Positions 1 through 7,237 of a stretch of DNA of 9,774 bases are shown here, in pieces (the first letter of the stretch is position 1; every line of letters starts with the position of its first letter). The position numbers and the translations under genes were made by a program. Origin of the DNA: DSFT01 sp032249175 (GTDB lineage: Bacteria > Hydrothermota > Hydrothermia > LBFQ01 > DSFT01); the NCBI GenBank assembly GCA_032249175.1, contig JAVVGK010000051.1, positions 1-9,774 on the forward strand. The letters are read 5' to 3'. Below the pieces are notes generated by a model that was not told the DNA's origin, did not search any database, and worked only from the letters and a program-made list of their open reading frames with translations.

Positions 1-35
1 AGTATTTATTTTTCTTCATTTTGCCCACCCGCCCT

Positions 36-56
36 AAAAATAAGGCTTCGCCTTAT
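36..56 (-). terminator. small hairpin with T-run, possible minus-strand terminator
   Basis: ATAAGG (40-45) pairs with CCTTAT (51-56) around a CTTCG loop. Read on the minus strand, the hairpin is followed by a run of T (complement of A36-A40), the layout of an intrinsic terminator for transcription leaving the window to the left. The stem has only two G-C pairs and the T-run is short, so the call is weak. The same GGCTTCGCC-type core recurs 30 bases to the right in a much stronger hairpin, so this may simply belong to the repeat. Confidence 0.3.
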
Positions 57-77
57 AAATACCCCATTTTTTGACTT

Positions 78-94
78 GGGGGGCTTCGCCCCCC
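78..94. repeat. G6/C6 hairpin at the outer end of repeat copy A
   Basis: GGGGGG (78-83) and CCCCCC (89-94) form a perfect six-pair stem closed by CTTCG. It stands out in this A+T-rich sequence. Neither strand has a clean T-run directly after it, so it is not a canonical intrinsic terminator. The last bases of the window (GGGGGCGAAG, 9765-9774) are the reverse complement of the right half of this hairpin, so a matching hairpin is probably cut by the window end. Confidence 0.5.
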
Positions 95-245
95 TTAAAT
101 TCCCCCCAAAAATCTATAATTTCCTAAAATTTTCATAAGTTATTGATAGTCAATCATTTAACGCTGTTTATTGGAAAAAGCAATAAACTAGAGCCTTGTC
201 TAATAATTCTAAAACTACGATTGTTTCTCATTTTTCCCAGCCTAT
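78..245 (-). repeat. dispersed structured intergenic repeat, copy A (inverted relative to copies B and C)
   Basis: Read on the minus strand, this stretch aligns along its length with 9649-9774 (copy C). Shared blocks are AGAATTATTAGACAA (196-210 here, identical 15-mer), a TTAAgTGATT-like block followed by ATAACTTAT (about 134-160), and GGGGGAATTTAAGGGGG plus CGAAG (84-107). The inner end (about 205-245) matches copy B at 8337-8389 instead, including the TGGGAAAAAT block and a TTTTAGAATTAT block. It contains a perfect internal hairpin, GTTTATTG (166-173) with CAATAAAC (181-188). No ORF of note lies inside. It could be a MITE-like element, a REP-like intergenic repeat or a small structured RNA; no transposase is visible. 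Confidence 0.6.
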
Positions 246-285
246 TAAATCAAATTTCTATCAAAACTTTCAAGCTTTCATAACA

Positions 286-304
286 TTTAAAATTTTAGAA
301 CTTT
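286..304 (+). promoter_or_regulatory. possible tkt promoter -10 region next to the start codon
   Basis: The 12-mer TTTAAAATTTTA (286-297) is followed by GAACTTT and the tkt ATG. The identical 12-mer followed by AAACT sits directly before the tpx ATG. No Shine-Dalgarno-like purine run is present here, unlike the AAAGG found before several internal genes. A TAAAAT-like -10 this close to the ATG would give a leaderless or very short-leader mRNA. No convincing -35 box is seen, so this rests on position and similarity only. Confidence 0.35.
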
Positions 305-2302
305 ATGACAAATATAGACGAATTAACAATAAATACAATTAGATTTTTATCTATATATGCTGTTGAAAAAGCACAAAGTGGTCATCCAGGAACTCCACTT
401 GCTCTTGCTCCACTTGGATATATAATTTTTGATAGATTTTTAAAATTTAATCCAAAAAATCCAAAATGGTTAAATAGAGATAGATTCATTTTATCTTGTG
501 GTCATGCAAGTGCACTGCTTTATTCACTACTTTATCTATATGGTTATGAATTAGATATTGAAGATATAAAAAATTTTAGGCAATTAAATAGTAAAACACC
601 AGGACACCCTGAATATGATTTAAGCATTGGTATTGAAACAACAACGGGACCACTTGGACAAGGAATTGGAAATGCTGTTGGTATGGCTATTGCCTATAAG
701 TATTTAAGCAATTATTTTAATAGAGAAAATTTTAAAATTTTTGACCATAATATATATGTAATTGTTAGTGATGGAGATTTAATGGAAGGTATTAGTTATG
801 AGGTTTGCTCACTAGCAGGACATTTCAAACTGAATAATTTAATAGTTTTTTGGGATAATAATGGAATTACAATTGATGGAAGAACCAATTTAACTTGGAG
901 CGAAGATGTAAAAATGAGGTTTAAGGCATTTGACTGGGAAGTTTTTACAATAAATGATGTAAATAATTTAAATGAAATAGAAGAAACTATTAAAATGGCT
1001 TTAAAAGTAAAGGAAAAACCAAAATTTATTGAAGTTAAAAGCATAATTGGATATGGAACGAAAAATAAAATGGGAAGTGAAAAGGCACATGGAGAGCCAC
1101 TTGGAATTGAAGAGATTGAATATGCAAGAAAATTTTTTAATTGGAAATATGAGCCATTTGAAGTTCCAGAAGAAGTTTTAAATTGGACAAGAAGAAAAAT
1201 TGATGAAGGTGAAAAATTGGAATCAAATTGGAATGAATTATTAAATGATTATTTTAAAAACTTTCCAGAGATGAAGGAAAAATTTCAAGCTTTTGTGGAT
1301 AAAAAAATTCCTAAGCATATAACAGAAAAATTAAGAAATATGGAAAAATTCAAGGGTGAAGTTGCTACGAGAAATGCTTTCGGAAAAGCTCTTGAAACAA
1401 TATGGGAAGATTTAGATTTTATGATTGGTGGCTCCGCTGATTTAAGCACTTCTAATAAAACTTATGTTCCAAAACTTGGAGATTTTTTAGCAGAAAATCC
1501 AATTGGAAGAAACATTCATTTTGGTGTTAGAGAACACGGAATGGGAGCAATTGTAAATGGAATTAGTTTATATAATTTAAGAGCTTTTTGTGGAACATTT
1601 CTTGTTTTTTCAGATTATATGAAACCATCAATTAGACTTTCTGCTTTTATGAAACTTCCAATAATATACATTTTTACTCATGATTCAATAGGGCTTGGTG
1701 AAGATGGACCAACACATCAACCAATTGAGCAACTTGCAGGATTAAGAGCAATACCAAATTTAATAATTTTAAGACCTGCTGATGCTAATGAAACAATTAA
1801 AGCATTTGAATTTGCTATAAATTATAAAGAAGGACCAATTGCTCTAATTTTAACAAGGCAAAATGTTCCTGTTATTGAAAACTTAAATGTTGATAATTTA
1901 ATTTATGGTGCTTATGTCGTTATTGAAGAGGAAAATCCTGATGTTATTATTTTCGCAAGTGGCTCAGAAGTTTATCCAAGTTTAAAAGCATCAGAAATTT
2001 TAAAACAAAATAACATAAAAGTGAAATTGGTTAATGTTGTTTCATTTGAGTTATTTAGGAAACAAAGTGAAGAATATAAAAATTCTATTTTAAGAAAAGA
2101 TTTAAAGAATGTTTTAAGAGTTTCCGTTGAGGCATTAAGTGGCTTTGGTTGGGAAGAATTTGTAGGTTTAGATGGATTGAAAATTTGTATGGAAACTTTT
2201 GGAAAATCAGCACCATATAAAGTTCTTTTTGATTATTTTGGTTTTACACCACAGAAAATTGTTAATAAAATACTTCAAGCAATTAAAAATAAAATAAAAT
2301 AA
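305..2302 (+). CDS. tkt: transketolase
   Basis: Thiamine-diphosphate enzyme of the non-oxidative pentose phosphate pathway. It moves two-carbon ketol units between sugar phosphates, such as xylulose-5-P and ribose-5-P, in the cytoplasm. At 665 residues it is the full one-piece bacterial length (E. coli TktA is about 663). Visible hallmarks are SGHPG (25-29), GHASA (66-70), the ThDP/Mg motif SDGDLMEG (155-162) with the downstream DNN (184-186), the pyrimidine-domain FGVREHGM with the catalytic Glu near 410, and HDSIGLGEDGPTHQP (459-473). Domain order is PP, then Pyr, then the C-terminal domain. The ATG lies just after an A+T-rich block with no Shine-Dalgarno. The 3' end overlaps the convergent methyltransferase gene by 20 bases. 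It appears monocistronic. The assignment is secure. Confidence 0.97.
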   Translation: MTNIDELTINTIRFLSIYAVEKAQSGHPGTPLALAPLGYIIFDRFLKFNPKNPKWLNRDRFILSCGHASALLYSLLYLYGYELDIEDIKNFRQLNSKTPGHPEYDLSIGIETTTGPLGQGIGNAVGMAIAYKYLSNYFNRENFKIFDHNIYVIVSDGDLMEGISYEVCSLAGHFKLNNLIVFWDNNGITIDGRTNLTWSEDVKMRFKAFDWEVFTINDVNNLNEIEETIKMALKVKEKPKFIEVKSIIGYGTKNKMGSEKAHGEPLGIEEIEYARKFFNWKYEPFEVPEEVLNWTRRKIDEGEKLESNWNELLNDYFKNFPEMKEKFQAFVDKKIPKHITEKLRNMEKFKGEVATRNAFGKALETIWEDLDFMIGGSADLSTSNKTYVPKLGDFLAENPIGRNIHFGVREHGMGAIVNGISLYNLRAFCGTFLVFSDYMKPSIRLSAFMKLPIIYIFTHDSIGLGEDGPTHQPIEQLAGLRAIPNLIILRPADANETIKAFEFAINYKEGPIALILTRQNVPVIENLNVDNLIYGAYVVIEEENPDVIIFASGSEVYPSLKASEILKQNNIKVKLVNVVSFELFRKQSEEYKNSILRKDLKNVLRVSVEALSGFGWEEFVGLDGLKICMETFGKSAPYKVLFDYFGFTPQKIVNKILQAIKNKIK

Positions 2303-3821
2303 TACTTTCTTCTTTTATAGCCCCCTCAACATTTTTAGTTATATCCCTTTCTATAACATCAATAATTTTAAAACCTTCCATTTGTAAAATATCAGAAATC
2401 AATAAATCATTTCTAAGCAACCCTTCCTTTAATTTATCATTCCCAATTATAATGGCATTTTTTGAGCCTTCTTTTAAATGCTCTTTCATTTTTTTAATAG
2501 TTAAATAAATGTCAGAGTAAAATTTAAAAATCTGTGGTCTATTTTTGAATTTTTCAAGTTTATTTTCAAGATAAGAAGGCATTTCAAATTGAGTTTTATT
2601 TTCTCGTGGATTTCCTATCATATCTTCTTCTAATAATTTAAAATCTAAATCAAAAACTAATTTCAAAATGTCCTTATCATTCTTAATATAATCAAGAGCA
2701 ATAGCATAAGGTGGTGAAGTTATAATACTATCAAATTTTTTATTTAAATTCAGCTTTCTTGTGTCCATTCTTTCAACAAAAGCTGGCATTGGTTTAATTC
2801 TTAATGTTTCGTTAAGTTTCTTAAAGAGATAAATTCTTAATTCTAAATCTCTTAATCTTTCTAAAAAAGCAGATTTAAAATCCTTTTTTCTATTTCTTAA
2901 AATATCACTTATTGTCCCTGCTAAAACAAGCTTATAGAAATCTCTTGTTTGCTCATCTTTTATAGATTCAACAAAATTCTTCACTGTTTGAAAATTTATA
3001 AAAATTGGAATGTTAATTTTCTCGTATTGATAAAATAAAGCGGAAGTTTTCACTTTTGACATAAGGACACATAAAGGATTTATATCTACTCCATAGCTTT
3101 CTATTTCCATCAAACTTGCTTCAACCAATAATGTTCCACTTCCTACAAAATTATCTAAAACGACTCTTGGATTTGCCCAATTTAACAAACTCCTTACCAT
3201 TTTCGGATGAAATTTGCCTTTATATGGATAAAAGTAGTGTGTTAAATAAAGTGAATTTTCCTCTCTATTTGAAAAATAATCTTCAAGTTTCTTACCCATT
3301 TTAAGATTCTGCGGTGCGGAAATGTAGTAAATGTTTTCAAATGGGTGTTTAAATAAAATCTCAATGTTTCTATCAATTTCTTTTTCATTTCTACTTAATT
3401 TTGAGATGTATTCTGACTTTTCAAGGAAATAGGAATAAGTAATAAATCTATATAAAATTTTATCTTCTTTTTGAAATTTTTCGTATAACTTTGGAGAAAT
3501 TGTTAAGTTTAATTCTCTTTTTGTTAATAAGTAAATTTCGCTAAAATAAGCCAATCTTTTTATAAGTTTTTCAATCAATTTTTCATTTATATCTAAAAAT
3601 AAGTAATAACCCTTAACTTTCCCATAAGCATTTTCCCAAAAAATTCTATTTGAAATTCTAAAATCTTCAAAATCCTTTAAATACTTCATTATATCATAGA
3701 AATTTTCAATAGGTTTAGGCACTTCATTTAATAAACCTTCAATTTCAAGTTTTGCTAAAATTTCACTTTCAACTTTGGATTTTATATTATGTGAGATTTT
3801 AAAAATTAGCAAGTCTGCCAT
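2283..3821 (-). CDS. DNA methyltransferase, TSPPY type (N4-cytosine or N6-adenine)
   Basis: A 512-residue class I SAM-dependent methyltransferase. The N-terminal ~190 residues are unrecognised. Next come a HYFYPYKGKFHP segment (195-206), typical of the start of the catalytic domain in DNA amino-methyltransferases, and motif I, LDNFVGSGT (222-230), with the acidic GVD (244-246) after the next strand. A helical insert (about 255-355) leads to the catalytic motif IV, TSPPY (368-372). S-P-P-Y favours N4-cytosine but also occurs in N6-adenine enzymes. The order of motif I before motif IV excludes a permuted beta-class enzyme. A Trm11-like RNA methyltransferase (COG1041 superfamily) is an alternative, but TSPPY fits DNA better. 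The start overlaps the upstream 142-residue gene by 16 bases, and an AAAAGGA lies about 10 bases before the ATG. No recognised restriction enzyme is adjacent. The two small ORFs before it are candidate partners. Confidence 0.8.
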   Translation of the reverse strand: MADLLIFKISHNIKSKVESEILAKLEIEGLLNEVPKPIENFYDIMKYLKDFEDFRISNRIFWENAYGKVKGYYLFLDINEKLIEKLIKRLAYFSEIYLLTKRELNLTISPKLYEKFQKEDKILYRFITYSYFLEKSEYISKLSRNEKEIDRNIEILFKHPFENIYYISAPQNLKMGKKLEDYFSNREENSLYLTHYFYPYKGKFHPKMVRSLLNWANPRVVLDNFVGSGTLLVEASLMEIESYGVDINPLCVLMSKVKTSALFYQYEKINIPIFINFQTVKNFVESIKDEQTRDFYKLVLAGTISDILRNRKKDFKSAFLERLRDLELRIYLFKKLNETLRIKPMPAFVERMDTRKLNLNKKFDSIITSPPYAIALDYIKNDKDILKLVFDLDFKLLEEDMIGNPRENKTQFEMPSYLENKLEKFKNRPQIFKFYSDIYLTIKKMKEHLKEGSKNAIIIGNDKLKEGLLRNDLLISDILQMEGFKIIDVIERDITKNVEGAIKEESIILFYF

Positions 3822-4234
3822 GTTAAATCAATCCTTTTCATAGCTTTTTCTAAACTTTGTGGTTTTTTGAAATTTTTAGGCGCTTGACCCCCTCTTAGAT
3901 GTAAATTTAAATTGTAAAACATCAAATTAAACAAAAACTCCCTACCTTTATAATGCCAATAGATAATATCTTCCATAATAAAGAGCCATTTTACAACTTT
4001 TAAGAATATTTCCTCTCTAATACCGAGACTATAATTGCAAATTATACTATCAACATTGTTATCTCTTTTACTGCAATAGACTTCTCTTAATGCTTCAATG
4101 AGATTTTGATTTGTTTTAGAAAGCCAAAGGAATACATTAACTAACTCTTCATGGCTTCCTTCTCCTAATCCATACTCTGGAATTATTAACACCTCAAAAT
4201 CAAAGTTTTTCTTATAACCTGGTCTTTTAATCAT
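3806..4234 (-). CDS. unknown 142-residue protein upstream of the DNA methyltransferase
   Basis: No family recognised. I place the start at the ATG at 4234 (MIKRPGYKK...) because AAAGG lies seven bases upstream, as before the cupin gene, and because the ATG overlaps the end of the 49-residue ORF in an ATGATTAA arrangement. The longer start at 4267 has no such signal. The protein has an early acidic/hydrophobic stretch (FDFEVLIIPEYGLGEG), a mostly helical middle rich in aromatic residues, and a basic C-terminus (KNFKKPQ...). It has no transmembrane segment, signal peptide or zinc motif. Two or three cysteines are scattered and unpaired. Its 3' end overlaps the methyltransferase start by 16 bases, so the two are surely co-translated. 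It could be a restriction endonuclease subunit, a regulator or the second half of a protein begun by the 49-residue ORF; none is shown by sequence. Confidence 0.65.
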   Translation of the reverse strand: MIKRPGYKKNFDFEVLIIPEYGLGEGSHEELVNVFLWLSKTNQNLIEALREVYCSKRDNNVDSIICNYSLGIREEIFLKVVKWLFIMEDIIYWHYKGREFLFNLMFYNLNLHLRGGQAPKNFKKPQSLEKAMKRIDLTWQTC

Positions 4235-4376
4235 TAGAAAACCTTTCAACCAAATAAATAATTCCATCTTGTGGATTTCTGTTAGGTAAATTTTTTTCGT
4301 ATTCTATAAACTCTGAAATGATCCTTTTTACTATCTCAAACCTATCAAAATTTCCTATTATTCTTATCTCAGGCAT
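4227..4376 (-). CDS. small 49-residue ORF, possibly the front half of a split protein
   Basis: Starts at the ATG at 4376 (MPEIRIIGNFDRFEIVK...) and stops at 4227-4229, giving 49 residues. The composition looks like real protein (amphipathic helix FEIVKRIISEFIEYEKN, then NPQDGIIYLVERF). Its end overlaps the start of the next gene by eight bases (ATGATTAA). No Shine-Dalgarno precedes it, and it begins 19 bases after the CorA remnant ends. Removing one T from the TTTT run near 4238-4241 would fuse it to the next gene (...YLVERF-LMIKRPGYKK...), so the pair may be one ~190-residue protein split by a frameshift. No family recognised. Confidence 0.45.
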   Translation of the reverse strand: MPEIRIIGNFDRFEIVKRIISEFIEYEKNLPNRNPQDGIIYLVERFSND

Positions 4377-4395
4377 AAAGAAATTTTAAGGCAAT

Positions 4396-4880
4396 TTAAA
4401 AATTAAATCCACTTTTTTTCTTAAAATAAATCCAAAACAAAAAATATCCAAATTTCCATTTAAGTTCAGGAAAATATTCAAAATTCATACCATAAACACC
4501 TGCTAAAAATGACAAAGGTATAAAAATAGTAGCAATAATTGTTAAAAATTTCATAATTTCATTAGCAACTATAAATCCTCTTGAAGAAAATAATATCTTG
4601 ATAGCTCATCTACCGATTTTTTATAAAAATATAAACTTTTAAGTAAAAATTTATCAAGTTTTGGATAATCAATTTTTGAAAAGACTTTTAAGTTCCTCCC
4701 TTAATTTATCAACCTCACTAATGTAGTTTTCAATATCAAAACCAAAACTTCTAAATATTGCTTCATTTTCGTTAAAAAATACAACAACCATTTTATTTGT
4801 TGATATAATACACGACTTCATTTTATTTAAAAATTCATATCTAAAATCTCACTTTCATTTTTAATAATTTTCAAGTTCAT
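4396..4880 (-). pseudogene. decayed CorA-like Mg2+ transporter gene with three frameshifts
   Basis: The minus strand starts with an ATG (4880) that overlaps the stop of the upstream methyltransferase as ATGA. The reading frame then breaks three times, alternating between two frames: 4880-4827 (MNLKIIKNESEILD...), about 4836-4669 (...ENYISEVDKLREELKSLF), about 4700-4569 (KIDYPKLDKFLLKSLYFYKKS...) and 4605-4396. The last piece carries the CorA signature: NEIMKFLTIIATIFIPLSF, then the GMN motif in AGVYGMNFEYFPELKW, then a shortened second membrane segment and a basic tail KKK. The whole is about 160 codons, half the usual CorA length (about 320), and the cytoplasmic domain is not recognisable. 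Only the C-terminal part is firmly CorA. Assembly indels could mimic frameshifts, but three in 500 bases plus the short length favour true decay. Confidence 0.7.
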
Positions 4881-5686
4881 ACAAAAGAAAAATAAACCTT
4901 ACAAAAATCACCACTCCATTTAAATTTCAAAAAAAATCTATTAGAAACTCTATAAGCAAAAACCAATGACCAATTTTGACATTCAAAAGCATCACAAACA
5001 AAATCATTATTATGAAAAACTTCAAGATAAAACAATAAAATTTCACCTTCAAATTTAGAAATATCAATAATTTTATCAATTTTTAATCCTTCTGAAAATG
5101 ACCAAGTTGCTATATCAATAGTTAATTCTGGTTTATTTTCAATTACAAATAAGTCGGATATTAATAAATTTTTAAGCTGTTTTAGAACGGAATGATTAAC
5201 TACTTTATCTTCAATATCTTTTAAACTAAAAAATCCGAGTTTTAGCTTTCCACTATTGGGTATAACAATACTTGGTTTAAATTTTAAATTATCAAGAACA
5301 TATAACGATTCATCATATAATAAACTTCCATAAAAATCATGAATAACAACATCAATACGCTCTTTTGGTATAAATTTAAGTGCATTTTCATTAATAACTT
5401 TTATTTCTTTATATCTTGAAAGTCTTTCTTTTAGAACATTAAATAAATATCTATTTCTTTCAACTGCATAAACTTTTTTTGCCCCAAGTTCAAGAGCAAA
5501 TTCAGAAAATAATCCAAAACCTGCACCAAGCTCAACAACAACACCATTTTTAAAATAATCAGAATATCTTAACATTAACTTTTTCCAAGCATTTGTTCTA
5601 TTATCGTCATCATAAATACTAATAAATGCCAAAAAATCAGAAATTGATGAAAATTTTTTGTAATTTATATTATTTAAAATTTCCAT
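4877..5686 (-). CDS. PRMT-like class I SAM-dependent methyltransferase
   Basis: 269 residues, probably cytoplasmic. Motif I is VVELGAGFG (50-58), and the ribose-binding acidic residue is E77 in YAVERN. The next block, VVIHDFYGSLLYDES (113-127), followed by KPSIVIPNSGKLKL (137-150), has the spacing of the PRMT double-E loop and the 'liP..a.ly' strand. QNWSLVFAY (237-245) sits where PRMTs have the THW loop. The first Glu of the double-E loop appears to be HD (117-118), so substrate and chemistry may differ from true arginine methyltransferases. The C-terminus is beta-rich, as in PRMT barrels. The start overlaps the helicase stop by one base (TAATG), and its stop overlaps the ATG of the CorA remnant (ATGA), showing an old translationally coupled operon. 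General methyltransferase function is firm; the PRMT-like assignment is inferred from motifs. Confidence 0.75.
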   Translation of the reverse strand: MEILNNINYKKFSSISDFLAFISIYDDDNRTNAWKKLMLRYSDYFKNGVVVELGAGFGLFSEFALELGAKKVYAVERNRYLFNVLKERLSRYKEIKVINENALKFIPKERIDVVIHDFYGSLLYDESLYVLDNLKFKPSIVIPNSGKLKLGFFSLKDIEDKVVNHSVLKQLKNLLISDLFVIENKPELTIDIATWSFSEGLKIDKIIDISKFEGEILLFYLEVFHNNDFVCDAFECQNWSLVFAYRVSNRFFLKFKWSGDFCKVYFSFV

Positions 5687-7236
5687 TAGCTTTCAAGATA
5701 TTTAATAAGAAGCTCATTAACAGGTAATTTTAATGCAGATTCCTTATCAAGTTTAAATAAACTAACACCTCTTAAAATATATTCATCAACAAGAATTTTA
5801 TCCCTATTTTTTGAAAGGGTATTTAATATATTAACTGCTTCTCTTTTTATGTTTTCAGGATGAATGTATCTTATTGAAAGAATATCTTTTAATGTTTTTT
5901 CATCTAATAAGTCAAGAATATCACTAACTTTATTTTCAAAGTTAAAACTTTTAATTTTATGATTTAATGATAACGCTAATTTAATTGCATTTGCCCTTAT
6001 ATGACCTATTCCTCCAATTGAGCCAATAGGTGAAAAATTATAATCAATTCCATATTTCAAAGAATGAGCAATTCTTAAAATATCTTCATTTGAAAGGAAA
6101 AAGTAATCAGAAATTTTTATTAGTGCTTTTGAAAGATGTAAAACTTCTGTTCCTAAATATAATTCACTTGGAGGATTATGAATGTTTCTTATTTTAAAAA
6201 GCCCCCCTTTAATATAAAAAATTAGCTCATGTGAGCCATCTTCTGGATAATCAAATGGTCTTAATGCTTCTAAAAAACTTCTATCATAAAATTTAATAAC
6301 ATCTTCATCAGTTAAAAATGTTTTTAAGCAATCTTTAATTCTTTTAGTCCAAATTAAGGGTCTAATTTTTATAAATACATCGCCATTTATTTTTGTTCTT
6401 CTTAAAAATTCCTCATAAGCAGTTGGTGGAATTCCTGTACTTAAACAAAGCTCACCTTTCTTAGTAACTTTATTGTTTTCAATATATTTCTTTTCAATTA
6501 AAAAATCTAAAATAAAATTAATTTTTCTTTTATCGTTGAAATTTTTAAATGAAAATGTTTTTTTCAGAAAATCAAAAACATTTCCATTACTGATTTTATA
6601 AGCAGATAAAATAAATGATGATAATCTGGCAGATTCTCCAAGATAATCATCAAAAATTTTATCTATATTTTTAAGGGCATTAATAATTTCACTATTTGAA
6701 GAATTAAATGTTTCTTCATAAACCTTATCGTAAGTTTGTTTAGATGTCCTATATCTTAATATATGAACATAACCAATTTCCCTAATACCAAACCTTCCCG
6801 CTCTTCCTTCCATTTGAATAACATCCGTTATTGATGGAAGTGTTATCGTCTTTCCTCTCTCTCTATCATAAAATGAAGTTAATAATATAATTACTCTATC
6901 AGCAGGTAAATTTACACCATAAGCTAAGGTTGATGTTGAAATTAAACACCTTAATTTTCCTATTCTGAAAGCATTTTCAATTTCTTCTCTTTCTTCATAA
7001 GGTATATCTGCATTATGAAAACCAAAATCATAATAATCAAAATCAGTTTTATATTCAATATAAAATGGAAGTGTTTTATTTATAATTCTATATCCTTGCT
7101 CATAAGCTAATTTTAAAATTTCCCAACCAATTTCTTTCTTATAAACAAAAATAATAACATTTTCTTTTGGATTTGAAATTTCTTTATATTTATTTAATAA
7201 AGCTGACGCTATCCTTCTTAACTTCTCTTCTACCAA
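5686..7236 (-). CDS. Ski2/Hel308-like helicase lacking the N-terminal RecA domain (5'-truncated)
   Basis: 516 residues matching only the second half of a superfamily 2 Ski2/Hel308 helicase. Seen in order: motif IV region NVIIFVYKK (26-34), FGFHNADIP (71-79, the HHAGL position), motif V TSTLAYGVNLP (101-111), motif VI QMEGRAGR (141-148), a winged-helix region (about 200-280) and a ratchet-like region with a helix-hairpin-helix segment SIGGIGHIRA (406-415). The first RecA domain with Walker A and DExH is absent, and family members are usually about 700 residues or more, so this protein cannot hydrolyse ATP alone. The only possible start near the N-terminus is a TTG two bases after the 3' end of tRNA-Pro, with no ribosome site; no Met occurs before M142. 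The remaining frame is intact, so truncation may be recent or the fragment may still be used. TAATG couples it to the next gene. Confidence 0.8.
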   Translation of the reverse strand: MVEEKLRRIASALLNKYKEISNPKENVIIFVYKKEIGWEILKLAYEQGYRIINKTLPFYIEYKTDFDYYDFGFHNADIPYEEREEIENAFRIGKLRCLISTSTLAYGVNLPADRVIILLTSFYDRERGKTITLPSITDVIQMEGRAGRFGIREIGYVHILRYRTSKQTYDKVYEETFNSSNSEIINALKNIDKIFDDYLGESARLSSFILSAYKISNGNVFDFLKKTFSFKNFNDKRKINFILDFLIEKKYIENNKVTKKGELCLSTGIPPTAYEEFLRRTKINGDVFIKIRPLIWTKRIKDCLKTFLTDEDVIKFYDRSFLEALRPFDYPEDGSHELIFYIKGGLFKIRNIHNPPSELYLGTEVLHLSKALIKISDYFFLSNEDILRIAHSLKYGIDYNFSPIGSIGGIGHIRANAIKLALSLNHKIKSFNFENKVSDILDLLDEKTLKDILSIRYIHPENIKREAVNILNTLSKNRDKILVDEYILRGVSLFKLDKESALKLPVNELLIKYLES

Positions 7237-7237
7237 A

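Noticed and set aside
62..81. Alternative pairing of CCCC (62-65) with GGGG (78-81)
   Set aside because: Only four pairs, and it competes with the stronger G6/C6 hairpin at 78-94.
796..1044. Minus-strand 82-residue open frame inside tkt
   Set aside because: Antisense shadow of a conserved enzyme; no homology, start signal or protein-like composition.
3116..3304. Plus-strand 62-residue open frame inside the DNA methyltransferase
   Set aside because: Opposite-strand shadow of the methyltransferase motif I region; nothing supports it as a gene.
4235..4267. Longer start (ATG at 4267) for the 142-residue protein
   Set aside because: No ribosome site, and the extra residues overlap the better 49-residue frame; the ATG at 4234 has AAAGG at proper spacing.
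4669..4821. Separate 50-residue gene (MKSCIISTNK...)
   Set aside because: It lies between pieces of the CorA remnant in alternating frames and downstream of an ATGA-coupled start, so it is better read as part of the broken gene.
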